Of a stretch of DNA of 64,000 nt, positions 18,801 through 27,500 are shown piece after piece. Both the position numbers and the translations under genes were made by a program. Source of the DNA: Collinsella tanakaei. Its GTDB lineage: Bacteria > Actinomycetota > Coriobacteriia > Coriobacteriales > Coriobacteriaceae. The stretch lies in assembly GCF_016900375.1 (NCBI RefSeq), contig NZ_JACJKB010000002.1, forward strand, positions 124,001-188,000, written 5' to 3'. Under the pieces are notes generated by a model. The model was not told the origin of the DNA, searched no databases, and saw nothing but the letters and a program-made list of their open reading frames with translations. How positions within the stretch are numbered: position 1 is the first letter of the stretch; each line of letters starts with the position of its first letter.

Positions 18801-20190
18801 GGACACCGAGACGGCTGTCGAGGACGAGACGTTCGCCATCGACGACGATGTCGTTGTAGAGTCCGAGGTCGACGAGTATATCGAGACTGAGGAGACTGAG
18901 CCCGCGTACGACGAGTTCGACGAGGAAGTCGCTTCCGTGGATGGGGGCTTCGTAGAGGACGCCGCTGCTTTCGAAGCCGAGGACGAGCTTCCGGTCGAGC
19001 AGGAGGATGAGTACATTCCTGAGCCCGAGCCGGTCCAGCATCAGGTGCGCGAGATTCCGAACCTGCCGACGCTCGATCAGGCTCAGGTGCCCCAGACATC
19101 TGCGGAGTCTCAGCCCGAGGCGCCTCTGAACGGGGAGACGCGGCTGTTCGACATGTCCACCGTCATCGATTCCACCGTGCCCGTGCCCGGCGTGGAGCCG
19201 CGTCGCGTGGAGACGGTCGACTCGATCATGAACGAGATCGAGCATGACGTTCCGCAGCGCCGCCAGCGCTCCATCAAGCTGCCGGATATTTCCGCCACGA
19301 CCGGTGCGGCGCCTGCACGTAGCCGCTCTTCGCTGCTCGACCTGCCCGATCCGACCCCGTCGGCTTCCGGTCAGCTGTGGACCGGCGGCGTGACCGACAC
19401 CAGCGCCCGCGCCAAGGGAGGCACCATGCAGTTCTCGGTCGTGAGCTCCGACGATGCGCCCAAGCCGTCGACCGGCAAGTTCAAGACCATCTCGGCTCCC
19501 ACGCCCCGGAAGGCGAAGAAGAAGCGCGGTCTCGGCGGTCTGTTCGGTCGCAAGAAGAAGCGCGACGAGAACAGCATGAGCGAGTGGCTTGGTGTCGACG
19601 AGGATTACGATGCCAAGAACTCCGGCCGTAACATCGGCTCGTGGGATAAGTTCGAGGGCGACGACAGCTGGAAGGGCGGCGCTGCCAGCGACGGTACGCT
19701 GACCGAGGATGAGCTGCGCGAGGCCGTCGCCTCTCTTGGTGACGACGAGCTGCTCGGCCATGACATCTGGTTCGTTGCGACCGGTGCGTCCGAGAACGGC
19801 AATGCCGGTATCCGCGAGTTCCTCGATGCGCATCGCGACAAGCTGCGCGGCGTGTTCATGATCAACCTCGAGTGCGTCGGCGCGGGTCGTCTGGCCATGC
19901 TGACAACCGAGGGCGAGCGCCGTGTGCTCAAGGGCGACAAGCGCATCATGGGCCTCATCTCGCGCGTGTCTTCCGACTTCCACCACGAGATCGGTTCGGT
20001 CGACATGCCGTTCCTGGACACCGACGCCCATGCTGCCATGGAGATGAGCCTGCGTGCCTGCACGCTGGCGGGTGTCGACGGCGCGAGCCTCGCCTGCTCG
20101 CACAGCCAGGAGGACATCTCGCTCAATGTCGATCCGGCGAATATCGCGCTTGCTGCCGACGTGGTGACCGAGGTCATCCGTCGCTCGTAG
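15841..20190 (+). CDS. Membrane-anchored M28-like peptidase split by a giant acidic region
   Basis: A 1449-residue protein whose two ends together look like an M28 (aminopeptidase Y-type) fold. N-terminal part: two hydrophobic segments (about 55-100), VVVVAHYDSPR with the H-x-D metal motif near 138-140, two more hydrophobic segments (about 160-215), and GAVCNKSSVAAML near 218-230, where the family usually has an Asp instead of C-N. C-terminal part: IWFVATGASENGNAG (family E-E is S-E here), NLECVG near 1341 and ACSHSQEDISL near 1418. Between them about residues 235-1190 are mostly Asp/Glu with Ala/Pro, then a basic patch (KKKRGLGGLFGRKKKR near 1224-1239). Several metal ligands deviate, so activity is doubtful. 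ATG at 15841 follows GGAG. Confidence 0.75.
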   Translation: MANTQKYLNHLLQSVGITPACSEEERAAAEEIASIFSNHGFEPEIQEFTSSSSPRLVRAVLCLLMFIGVVLMVVGGVVGAVGTLLVIICGVLFMLERFGRIRFPRIGAGGLSQNVIAYHKAAGPLASPRNRPVVVVAHYDSPRADFLAQMPFSPYRPILVKLLPFAMAIPVAVAVVRLLPIPEVAKLILWLVALIISLVPLVIGVSVLLNRYVLPYTSGAVCNKSSVAAMLGVMDAVSPFKGSKEFPEDVPFAAFMAEQRREFNDAFMEAAAANGQAPIIERGESDGTTDEDVFTEEEPEEEFAYGLEAAEDEVADEEDDVVVPLTGVTVQMPVVQVSEDDELVANDGVEAALESLDAEPAPIEDEDEADVEEELDVEPEPVEEEELPVNDAGCIRYGLDAIRGLGMVAESTVIEYEPNAMPKPKPKAVLNFPIRKAAPKPEPAPEPKPEPKPEATAPRAIADIPMPVVEAAPVAAAAAAAVASQVAPAADEVSEREEAYEEEDVFESDAMAAEVATEDEYFEDDQDIEPAEYAENEYDAEDEQDVGAYDDSYEMIDGEEDDEAAEEYLEDEDYEEDSWEDDIDIPMEAMFEAIEDDDELTDEDEDETESEIQPEGDEYVADDYADDELVEDDTEAAFEDDEQDAAFDEESDELDGYDDVQEAIFDEVDDEDEVETDDEELTDEVAPVEGADVAFEEDVADEEMLEEEVPAEAEEQVEDQQVEPALEESVSDDDDLTAFASIYQSALFTEPVAGYEDEFVSEPAAAVEELPMEDELQGAVEAGYEPESTAVMEHIPFEQQEDGSWAIGVSDDAEAIEPGATAVMSALVESYEDEEPVDSYDGEIVEDDAEVDATAPAPEFEGELELEPESDGEIVEDEASVEDEPAVKDEPLEDAPSDERIDAAYESPSFDDVSFDESMFDVEPLADDLDIMEAIFEPVDDDESEGDIDEDEIIISDTEITVPEEASIDHTVEFAAAADAAAEEVSEDTETAVEDETFAIDDDVVVESEVDEYIETEETEPAYDEFDEEVASVDGGFVEDAAAFEAEDELPVEQEDEYIPEPEPVQHQVREIPNLPTLDQAQVPQTSAESQPEAPLNGETRLFDMSTVIDSTVPVPGVEPRRVETVDSIMNEIEHDVPQRRQRSIKLPDISATTGAAPARSRSSLLDLPDPTPSASGQLWTGGVTDTSARAKGGTMQFSVVSSDDAPKPSTGKFKTISAPTPRKAKKKRGLGGLFGRKKKRDENSMSEWLGVDEDYDAKNSGRNIGSWDKFEGDDSWKGGAASDGTLTEDELREAVASLGDDELLGHDIWFVATGASENGNAGIREFLDAHRDKLRGVFMINLECVGAGRLAMLTTEGERRVLKGDKRIMGLISRVSSDFHHEIGSVDMPFLDTDAHAAMEMSLRACTLAGVDGASLACSHSQEDISLNVDPANIALAADVVTEVIRRS

Positions 20191-20210
20191 CAGAGGGTTT
20201 ATCGCATGCA

Positions 20211-20248
20211 AAAACGGCCGCGCTCCCTTGGGATCGCGGCCGTTTTTT
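20211..20248. terminator. Bidirectional terminator
   Basis: Perfect 12-base arms (20211-20222 and 20235-20246) with A and T runs at both outer ends, between convergent genes. Confidence 0.92.
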
Positions 20249-20267
20249 CTGGTGTCCTCATGTGTTG

Positions 20268-20510
20268 CTAGCTCAGGTTCTTCGCCAGGTAGTCGATGAT
20301 GTCGAGCGATTCGTAGAGCGGCTTTCCATCGATGAACAGGCAGGGAACCTGACGCTTTCCGCCCACATCGATCAGAGTTTGCTCGGCCTCGCGATCCGTC
20401 GTGATGTCCCTCAAGGGGATGTTGATGTCATGGTCGTCCATGAACGCGAGAACGCGATGGCAAAACGGGCAGGAGGGCATGATATACAGCTCGTAGGAAT
20501 GGTCTGCCAT
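20268..20510 (-). CDS. Glutaredoxin-like thiol protein
   Basis: An 80-residue thioredoxin-fold protein. The active site is CPFC at residues 14-17 (YIMPSCPFCHRVL), the cis-proline motif is QVPCLFIDGKPLYES near 54-68, and the C-terminal helix carries DIIDYLAKNL. It resembles bacterial glutaredoxins that reduce disulfides or glutathione/mycothiol-type mixed disulfides; the reductant in this organism is not evident. An AAGGACG sequence lies upstream of the ATG at 20510. Confidence 0.88.
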   Translation of the reverse strand: MADHSYELYIMPSCPFCHRVLAFMDDHDINIPLRDITTDREAEQTLIDVGGKRQVPCLFIDGKPLYESLDIIDYLAKNLS

Positions 20511-20661
20511 AATCGTCCTTTCAGGTTGCTTGCTTTAACCCGGTTATGGCTTTCCTACCCGTTTTCTGGAGCATATTCCCTATGGTGATGCGGGTAGAGG
20601 ACACCTTTTTCGTCGAATGCTGCTAGCATACCAATCAACCGAGGAAATCACAGGAGGGCTT

Positions 20662-20940
20662 GTGTTCTCATTCATCAAGAAGCATTGGGTGTTCTATCTG
20701 GTCGGCGCCATCGTCGCCGTGGCCCTTGGTTTCGCGCTTGCCCTGTTCGTGGGTGCCAAGGGGTCAACCCCTGAGAACCTCCATGCCGACGACGTCGTTC
20801 AGGAGGCTACCGATTCGACTACTGTTCAGGATGGAGCTGCCGAGGGCGATGCTGCCGTTCAGGGCGATGTTAACGCCGAGGGCGGCACTGCTGCTTCCGG
20901 CGAGGCTGCCGATGCCACTGAGGGTGAACCCGCGGCCTAG
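20662..20940 (+). CDS. Small single-pass membrane protein with acidic Ala/Glu-rich tail
   Basis: About 92 residues. The start is set by AGGAGGG at 20652-20658 with a GTG at 20662 (short spacing). The N-terminus FSFIKKHWVFYLVGAIVAVALGFALALFVGAK is one membrane segment, followed by a low-complexity Ala/Gly/Glu/Asp/Thr tail that would lie outside the cell. No family recognised. It is convergent with the sortase gene, with only 20 bases between the stop codons. Confidence 0.7.
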   Translation: MFSFIKKHWVFYLVGAIVAVALGFALALFVGAKGSTPENLHADDVVQEATDSTTVQDGAAEGDAAVQGDVNAEGGTAASGEAADATEGEPAA

Positions 20941-20960
20941 GCTTTCACGCCGGGTTTCCA

Positions 20961-21734
20961 CTACTCCTCAGACAACGCGTCTACTTGGGCGAACACGATA
21001 AGCGTGCGCGTCCTGCCGCCGGCTTGAGCTTCAGAGCAGGTCACGAGCGTCAAAACCCGTATGGCGTGTTCGGTAAAAGCGATGGCGTTCGGCGATACCG
21101 CGGTGGCAGAACCGATGAGATCCTCGAGCCATGCGTGCAAGTCGTTGGAATCGGTAAACTCAAAACGCTGGATGCTGGCGTAGGATGCGTCGACGTTCAT
21201 CGCCAGCAATGGCGTGAATTCGGTTACATCCCCTTGCGGGGTAGCCCAGCTCGCCATGCGTATCGTGTCGAATGAATCCTGCTCGTAGGCCGAAGAGAGT
21301 TCGCTGAACATCTGATTGGTGCCTTGCATATGGTGGCCAAACACCAAAAGGTGCTTGCCCTCTACGCCCGATCGGCGATCAAGGTACGGGCAGCCCAAGG
21401 GATCCCAATCTCCCCATACATTGTGGGTCAGATACCAGTCGCGCGGCAGCTCGTCATCTGGTTGCACGACGGGATAGGAGATATCCGTACCGCCGACGGT
21501 AAGCCATGCTGCGATGTCCATCGACCGAAGGTTATCCATATCAGGGGAAGCGCCGTCCTGGCCGGTATCGTTTTGATCTGCACTTTCAGGGGACGAAACG
21601 GCATCTCGCAGCTCGTCATACGCGCGATCGTTAACGGTCGTATGGGCCAACAGGATGGCTGCCGACATGACGCAAACGAAGCAGGTAAAGGCAGCGATGA
21701 GCCGAACGGCGCGGCGAACGACCGACGTCATCAT
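20961..21734 (-). CDS. Sortase, class B-like
   Basis: A 257-residue membrane-anchored transpeptidase that links surface proteins to the cell wall or to each other. It has an N-terminal hydrophobic segment (about residues 9-30), the catalytic His in LLVFGHHMQGTNQMF near 130, Cys in LTLVTCSEA near 231-239 and Arg in GGRTRTLIVFAQ. The DISYPVVQPDD start of the core and the lack of a C-terminal membrane segment fit class B-like sortases better than class A or pilus class C. Start overlaps the stop of the upstream surface gene (21731-21734), so it is the last gene of the surface operon. Confidence 0.9.
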   Translation of the reverse strand: MMTSVVRRAVRLIAAFTCFVCVMSAAILLAHTTVNDRAYDELRDAVSSPESADQNDTGQDGASPDMDNLRSMDIAAWLTVGGTDISYPVVQPDDELPRDWYLTHNVWGDWDPLGCPYLDRRSGVEGKHLLVFGHHMQGTNQMFSELSSAYEQDSFDTIRMASWATPQGDVTEFTPLLAMNVDASYASIQRFEFTDSNDLHAWLEDLIGSATAVSPNAIAFTEHAIRVLTLVTCSEAQAGGRTRTLIVFAQVDALSEE

Positions 21735-23032
21735 GTCAGAGCCTCGAACGTGAAACGAATAAGGCCAAGGCGCTGTTCAGATTGAGTTGCAGCAGCTATG
21801 AGGTCCGCATGGTTCGCAGCATCCAGCGGACCGATTTGCCAGGTGAGCTCCTTGGAATCCTTCACACCAATTGATAGCCCGCTGCCGCCACCTGCGGTCG
21901 AGAAGACGATGGTATCGCCGTCGTGCAGGGAGATCGTCGTATCAGCCTCCTGCTCTACCGCTTCGATCGACACTGCGGTCACATCGACGCAGGAGTCGTT
22001 TTCGATTGCGTATCCATCGGGGGCGACGACTTCTCCCGAGGGTAGGATCGTGCAGGGGACAATCGCCGGCACGCGCACCGTGATGATGGGCTCGTAGACG
22101 GGGCGCACGATCAGGTCGGCTGTGACGCAGCTGAGGTCCGCATCCCATCCGCATGAAGCGTAGCCGTCTCTATCGGGAATCGCGGGAGCATCGATGGAGG
22201 TGCCGTCGTCGACGGTTTCCCGTGCGATTTCATTGCCGTCGCCATCGAGAAAGACAACGCTCCAGACCTTGCGGAATGTCGCTTCGATTCGATGGTCGCC
22301 ATTGATATCGGTAAAGGTGTATGAGCTGACAGGCCCGACATCCTCTCCATCGACAAGAACGGCATCGATGCGGTATCCCTCATCGGGGGTAATCGCAAAG
22401 GTGTGGGTCGATCCGGGATCCGCATACAGTGAGGCGGAGGGGCTGATTGAGCCGCCTTCGTTATCGCCCACAGCGATAGCGAAGGGGACCTTGACCTCGA
22501 AGTCCCATCCAGCCTTTGTTTGGGTACCACCTCTGAACTCAGTTTCCGTGCTCGTGATGCGGTGGACGCCGCTTTCCGACAGGAAGAACGTGGCGGATTG
22601 GGTGATACTGCCACCCATGCCGGCCTCATCGTAGCTTGGCTCAATGCCTGCTACCCATGTGCCATCGCAGTAGATGTCCTTCGAGGTCGTCCACATCACG
22701 TAATTGAGGCCTGTGTTGTAGATCGTGGTGCGGACGGTGACGCCGATGGAGCCATCCGATGTGGGCTGTTCAGCGATAAAGAAGTCGTTGACCTGCACCA
22801 TCCCGATGCCTTCCTCGCGGCTGAACTCCTCCCATTGTCCCGGCTGGGCGTCGAAGATTGTGGAGCTTCTAGCGCGCGCCTGAGGCAAGATAAGGGTCGG
22901 TGCGGGAAGGCCGTAATGTTCCGCCAGGTCGGATATGTCGCTTGCAAGGGCAGGCATAGGGTTCAATGCGAGCGTGAGAGCCAGGGCCAGAGCGGGGACC
23001 GCCCTTCGCATAAGAGCGACAATATGATTCAC
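21731..23032 (-). CDS. Secreted surface protein with InlB-like/bacterial repeat region and WxL-like C-terminus
   Basis: A 433-residue protein with a clear signal peptide (residues about 8-30, cleavage after PALA). Residues 200-255 resemble the bacterial repeat (GSISPSASLYADPGSTHTF followed by ITPDEGYRIDAVLVDGEDV), 256-315 an InlB B-repeat-like block (WSVVFLDGDGNEIARETVDDG), and 320-433 share a pattern with the protein at 23382-23981: VPAIVPCTILPSGEVVAPDG, an IEN/ISN motif, and a final LIRFTFEA strand. No LPXTG-like signal is seen. Likely a structural or adhesive partner in the sortase locus; function inferred from context only. Confidence 0.75.
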   Translation of the reverse strand: MNHIVALMRRAVPALALALTLALNPMPALASDISDLAEHYGLPAPTLILPQARARSSTIFDAQPGQWEEFSREEGIGMVQVNDFFIAEQPTSDGSIGVTVRTTIYNTGLNYVMWTTSKDIYCDGTWVAGIEPSYDEAGMGGSITQSATFFLSESGVHRITSTETEFRGGTQTKAGWDFEVKVPFAIAVGDNEGGSISPSASLYADPGSTHTFAITPDEGYRIDAVLVDGEDVGPVSSYTFTDINGDHRIEATFRKVWSVVFLDGDGNEIARETVDDGTSIDAPAIPDRDGYASCGWDADLSCVTADLIVRPVYEPIITVRVPAIVPCTILPSGEVVAPDGYAIENDSCVDVTAVSIEAVEQEADTTISLHDGDTIVFSTAGGGSGLSIGVKDSKELTWQIGPLDAANHADLIAAATQSEQRLGLIRFTFEALT

Positions 23033-23050
23033 GGCGGTCCCCTTTCTAGG

Positions 23051-23389
23051 CTATTGGGTGCTGCTATTCGATGCGGTGTCAGATGTGGCGGCGAGGAGCA
23101 GGCAGGAACCGAGACCTGCGATCATGATGAACGTCGCGGGATTAGCGGTTCCCGTTTGAGCAAGGTCTCCGGTGCGAACGGTAGTGGGTTGCGTGCTCCT
23201 TGGAGCGGCGCTCGCCTTCGGGGAGACCTGCATGACGGAGACCTCGGTGGTTCCCGACGCGGTCTGCTCGGCGGCCGCCGGTACGTCTGTTGCCCAAGCT
23301 GCTCGAATGCCGCTGAGCGGCCAGGTAAGAGCAGCTGCCGCGCAGATGCACGTCAAGCCATACATCTGCGCACGCGGGTGATTAGACAT
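23051..23389 (-). CDS. Small secreted protein with LAQTG-type sorting signal
   Basis: About 112 residues from the ATG at 23389, which overlaps the stop of the gene upstream by 8 bases. An N-terminal hydrophobic stretch (YGLTCICAAAALTWPLSGI) acts as signal peptide, then a Thr/Ser/Pro-rich spacer, then TGDLAQTG followed by a hydrophobic segment (TFIMIAGLGSCLLLAA). The pentapeptide LAQTG resembles LPXTG, but the expected basic tail is missing (SDTASNSSTQ), so anchoring may be weak or by another route. It lies between two related surface genes and upstream of the sortase. Confidence 0.68.
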   Translation of the reverse strand: MSNHPRAQMYGLTCICAAAALTWPLSGIRAAWATDVPAAAEQTASGTTEVSVMQVSPKASAAPRSTQPTTVRTGDLAQTGTANPATFIMIAGLGSCLLLAATSDTASNSSTQ

Positions 23390-23981
23390 GATGCTGGCCG
23401 GCCTCAACCGTCCACGTGATGGTGGCTACCTTGGAGCCGTCTGCGGAAAGGTCTTCGGTGACATGGGATATATGTCCTGATGCGGAAAGATTGAGGGATT
23501 CCGTGCCCGAGCCTAGGTATCCCATGTCCCATTTTGCATTTCCTGAAAGGTCAGTTCCTCCATTTTGCGAGGCGTTGTACGCATCTTTCTCGTCTGTTTC
23601 TGGACCAACTTTGAAGTCAATGGAGTTGCTTTCATCAGAGTCCAGGGCATCCTTAACAAGAGTCCAGGGGTCTTCCTGCGTAACCTCCATGTTGGTGACG
23701 TGGATAGCGAAAATCGATTTGTTCGAAATCTGAAGAGTCTCACTGTCCGGCACGATCAGCGAACCGTCGCCGCCCGCAGCAAAGGGAATAACCGTCGGCA
23801 CCTCAAACACAATGTTGCCTTCTGCCGCCTTGACGGTCACCTCCGTTGTCCCCTCATTGCCGGTTACTTCGGTTGTTGTAGTAGCGAAGGCGCTAACTGG
23901 CGCCATGAGCGCCGAGAGCGTTCCCAGCGCGCACGCCGTCATCCCTACGTACTGCCTCGTTCGATTCAGTTGCTGTCCCAT
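23382..23981 (-). CDS. Secreted WxL/TasA-like surface subunit
   Basis: A 199-residue secreted protein with a signal peptide ending near ALMAPVSAFA (about residue 33). The mature part has VFEVPTVIPFAAGGDGSLIVPDSE (in pieces about 58-81), QISNKSIFAIHVTNMEV and a closing ATITWTVEAG strand. The same order of motifs is found in the C-terminal domain of the 433-residue protein downstream. It is small, beta-rich and lacks a sorting signal, as expected for a fibre-type or wall-associated subunit, but no characterised family could be named with certainty. Confidence 0.7.
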   Translation of the reverse strand: MGQQLNRTRQYVGMTACALGTLSALMAPVSAFATTTTEVTGNEGTTEVTVKAAEGNIVFEVPTVIPFAAGGDGSLIVPDSETLQISNKSIFAIHVTNMEVTQEDPWTLVKDALDSDESNSIDFKVGPETDEKDAYNASQNGGTDLSGNAKWDMGYLGSGTESLNLSASGHISHVTEDLSADGSKVATITWTVEAGQHHV

Positions 23982-24023
23982 GGTCCATCCTTTCTCTTTC
24001 GGGCATCGCGCACGATGCCAAAC

Positions 24024-24527
24024 CTACGAAGCTTGTGCTTCGTTGACGGTGATGTTGACCCGCGTGGGGCTGCCGTGAGCTTCGTTCGTGTCTTCCGTCA
24101 CGGCCTGTATCTCGATGCTCGCCTCGCCCGGTTCGAGGCCGTCGATCTCGCAGGTTTCGATCTTGCGGCCCGGAGCGAGCGGCTCCGATGTGTACAGGAC
24201 CTCTTCGTCCTGAATGATCGAATACTGCTGATAAAACGCATTGTCTTCGGGGTTGACGAGGTTGACGCGCACCGAGCCGTCCTCGTTGATGATCGCCGTG
24301 GACGCTATCGAGACCGTCATCATGTTCTCTTCGACCGTGCGATTGAGTGCCTCTTGGATCTCGTCGCGCGTCATGCCCTCGTAGTCCCCGATCGTCGTGC
24401 CCACCGGATCGTCCCTCATGCCAACGATCTGCCAAATGAGGCATCCAAAGCAAACGAGCGCGAGCATGATCGCAACGGCACGGATGATCCTGCCTTTATC
24501 AAATCGGTTTGTGTCACGTGAAACCAT
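24024..24527 (-). CDS. Membrane-anchored extracellular protein of the surface locus
   Basis: A 167-residue protein with one N-terminal membrane segment (IIRAVAIMLALVCFGCLIWQIVG, about residues 14-36) and an extracellular beta-rich domain containing TVSIASTAIINEDGSVRVNLV and a terminal RVNITVNEA strand. Family not recognised. It starts 4 bases downstream of the adhesin stop. Codons 1-5 contain a parS-like palindrome (24511-24524), which is unusual. Position between adhesin and wall subunit suggests an accessory or chaperone-like role; this is inference. Confidence 0.7.
   Translation of the reverse strand: MVSRDTNRFDKGRIIRAVAIMLALVCFGCLIWQIVGMRDDPVGTTIGDYEGMTRDEIQEALNRTVEENMMTVSIASTAIINEDGSVRVNLVNPEDNAFYQQYSIIQDEEVLYTSEPLAPGRKIETCEIDGLEPGEASIEIQAVTEDTNEAHGSPTRVNITVNEAQAS
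24511..24524. promoter_or_regulatory. parS-like palindrome inside a coding start
   Basis: GTGTCACGTGAAAC differs by one base from the parS copies at 5964-6462. It overlaps codons 2-6 of the minus-strand gene, 18 kb from the main cluster. Confidence 0.5.
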
Positions 24528-24530
24528 CGC

Positions 24531-27500
24531 CTACCATCTCCTTCTTCTTATCGGTATGGGTCGGATACGGCGGCTGCGCATCATCGACCAGATGCCCGCC
24601 CCTGCGGCGGTTGCGGCAACGAATAGAAACCCTCCGATAGAAACGCCGGTTTGATCGAGATCCCAGATGGTGGCACCGGCTCCCTGCCGCACGCGGTCGC
24701 TGTCATGAGCTTCAAGGCCGTCGCCTCCGCCGTTGCGGAACGCATCGACGCGCGCGGTGTTGGCAAGCTCGACGCCATCGCTGAAGACCTCGGTGGTCTT
24801 CAGCTTGACGATGAGTCCTGACGACTGGCCCGCCTCTTGAGCGTCGGCCACGCTGTCGCCCTCGTCGTGTAGGTCGGAACGGTCCCAAAGGTCGATGCGT
24901 GTCGAAAAATCGGCGTCGACCGCTCCGTATTCCAGGCGGATGGCGATAATGTGCTCTCCGCCCTGCAAGGGAAGGTTGCTTGTGGTCAGATAGGTCGAAT
25001 TATCCGCTTTGACCGATTCCCTCCACAGGTGCCAACCGTTGTAATCGAGGGCACGGCGGTCCTCACCTAAGCCGTTGAGCACCGTCTCATCGTCGAGCCA
25101 TGGATTGGAAGATGCCTCGTTGTACGTTGCGTTCGCGCTGGATGTCTCGATCGCTGAGGTCTCCGCATCGGTTCGATACCACACGTTGAGCACGCCATCG
25201 CGATCTCCTGCGATGCGGGGCGTGGTGATGCCCTCGAGATAGGCCGATCCGTTCGTGGCGGCCTCGATTTCGTCGGTGACAGTGAATTCATCGACCCATG
25301 TCGAGCTCGTATTGCGGAAGTCGATGCAGTAGGAGATTTCCTTTCCCGCTTTGACATCCTCCTCAAGCTGCTCCTGACGCTTATCGATCGTCGCCGAGAT
25401 GCTAATTGGGTCGTCATACATCGTGACCGACTGAACCTCGGGTGTTTCCTCGACGGTAAAGGCGACCTCGGTTGCCTCGTTGTACTCGCGCGGTGCGGTT
25501 TCCTCGGCAAGGATGTACTCGCCAGGCGCCAGACCCTCGACGCGATGGGGAACAGCTTCGGATGTCCAGCTTTCGATGGGCCAGCCTTCGCTGTCGAGAA
25601 GTGCCAACTGAGCACCTTCAATAAACGATTCATCGGCCGAGCTGCGTTTTGAGATGTCCACCTTGGTCGTGTCGTTCTCGATGGTAAATGCGGCATGGGG
25701 TTGTCCGTCGATGAGGCCATCGGGGGATACCTCGAAGGTGGGGCCGGATGCCAGGTATTTGATATAGCCCTCGGGAGACGCGACCTCTTCGATGCGGTAC
25801 GTGCCGGAATCCAGATGGAGCACCGTGCAAGTTCCCTGCTCATTGGTCGTGTAGACACCGGACTGGGCATCCTCCACCGGTTCGTCGTCACCTGACTCGG
25901 TCACTGAATCGGTTTCCGGTTCAGTGGTTTCATCGATGGTGGTATCGCTGTTGTCTGCGGATTCATCGTCGTCAGGCGTCTGGTCCGTCTCTTCATCGGT
26001 TGCCGGATCATTCTGCTGCTCCTGCGTGCGCAGTGCTGTTGTTTGTGGCTCTACCTGCTCGTCGCTCCGATTGTTTTCGGAATCCTGATCAGTGGCGGAG
26101 TCGTCCGGAGCGTCAGCGTCCTCGGTTGGGGATTCATCGGCCGTATCGTCCTCCACGGGTGCCGCCTCGTCAGTGGGTACGATGCGGAACTGGGCGCCCT
26201 CGAGCACCTGGCCACCTTCGCCAGCCGCAATCTTGGTGATGGTGATGCCGGTCGGCTCGTTGGTCGCTGAAACCTGCGCCTCGACCACGGGCGTTTCCTG
26301 GTCGACGTACGAAACGGTGAACGCAAGGGGCTCGGTGCTAAGGGCATGTCCGATAGGCGCTTTCGTCTCGATGAAGGCATAGGATGCGGTTCCAGAACCC
26401 AAGGGAAGACTCTCGATTCGGGCCGTGCCGTCGGCACCGGTCGTTACCGCTCCCATGGTTTGCCCCGCCGTTGCGCAGATCGTACCAGTGGGGTCGACGA
26501 CATCCTCCTGCGCCACTACGCGGTACTCAGCCCCTTCAAGCGGCTGGTTGTCCGCGCTGCAGGTCTTGGTGAGCGTCGCCGCGCCGGTGGCGGGACGGTC
26601 AGATACGGTGACGACCGCCTTCGGCATGCCCTCGTCAATCACGAGCTCGGTGTCCTCTTCCCTGACGACATAGGGCGCCGGCGCGCTGGTCTCGCGAATG
26701 CGGTAAATTCCGGCGCGCAGATAGGAGGGCAGTGTGACCTGACCGGTTTCATCGGTGGTGAATGAGCTGCTCTCTGGTGCGGTGGGATACCACGCGTCGT
26801 TTCCGACGGGCTGGCCGTCCGAATCGAGGATCGTGAAGGTGAATCCGGCCAGTTTGACCGGCATGCCGCTCTCTTCGTCCGTCTTCACGATGGTGAGCTG
26901 AGAGGTTACCACGGTGTTCGTAACGGCGTAGTGCAGCGTTGCACCGTCGACCATCTCGTCTGCACCGATGACCCAGTCGCCAAGGGGCGCGGCTCCCACC
27001 GGAACGGTTGCGGGGTCTTCGCGTACGGTGTAGCCGGCCGCGTCATAGGGGATAGATCCCTGTGCGCCATCGGGACGCTCACCGGTTCCCATCCAGGTTC
27101 CCACGGTGGAAGCATGGCCATCGGCATCGGTGATCATCGTGCCGACGACCTCGTTTGTCGTGTTGGAAATGATCTGGAACGTGACGCCCTCTGCGGGAGG
27201 AAGCTCTTCTCCCTCGGCTTCCTGTCCCGAGTCGAGCGTTTTAACCAGGTCGATGTCGAATGCGATAGGAGTCTCGTAAAAGATGTCGGCAGGGGAGAGC
27301 ATGAACGGTGCTCCGGACGAGATGTCCTCAGCGGTCACCTCGAAGACGTGCTCCGTGGCGTCGAGTGCATAGCCGGGCGACGCGGCGGTTTCCACGATGC
27401 TAATCGATCCAAGAGGGATTCCGTCGAACACGATGCGTCCTTCGGCGTCGGTCGTGCCCGATTTGGTAAACCCGGCGGTTGAGGTAGAGGTAAGCGTATA

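Noticed and set aside
16219-20211. A 1330-codon open frame on the minus strand opposite the M28-like gene
   Set aside because: It mirrors the GAG/GAC-rich codons of the acidic region; no start signal, no family motif, and the plus strand encodes recognisable domains.
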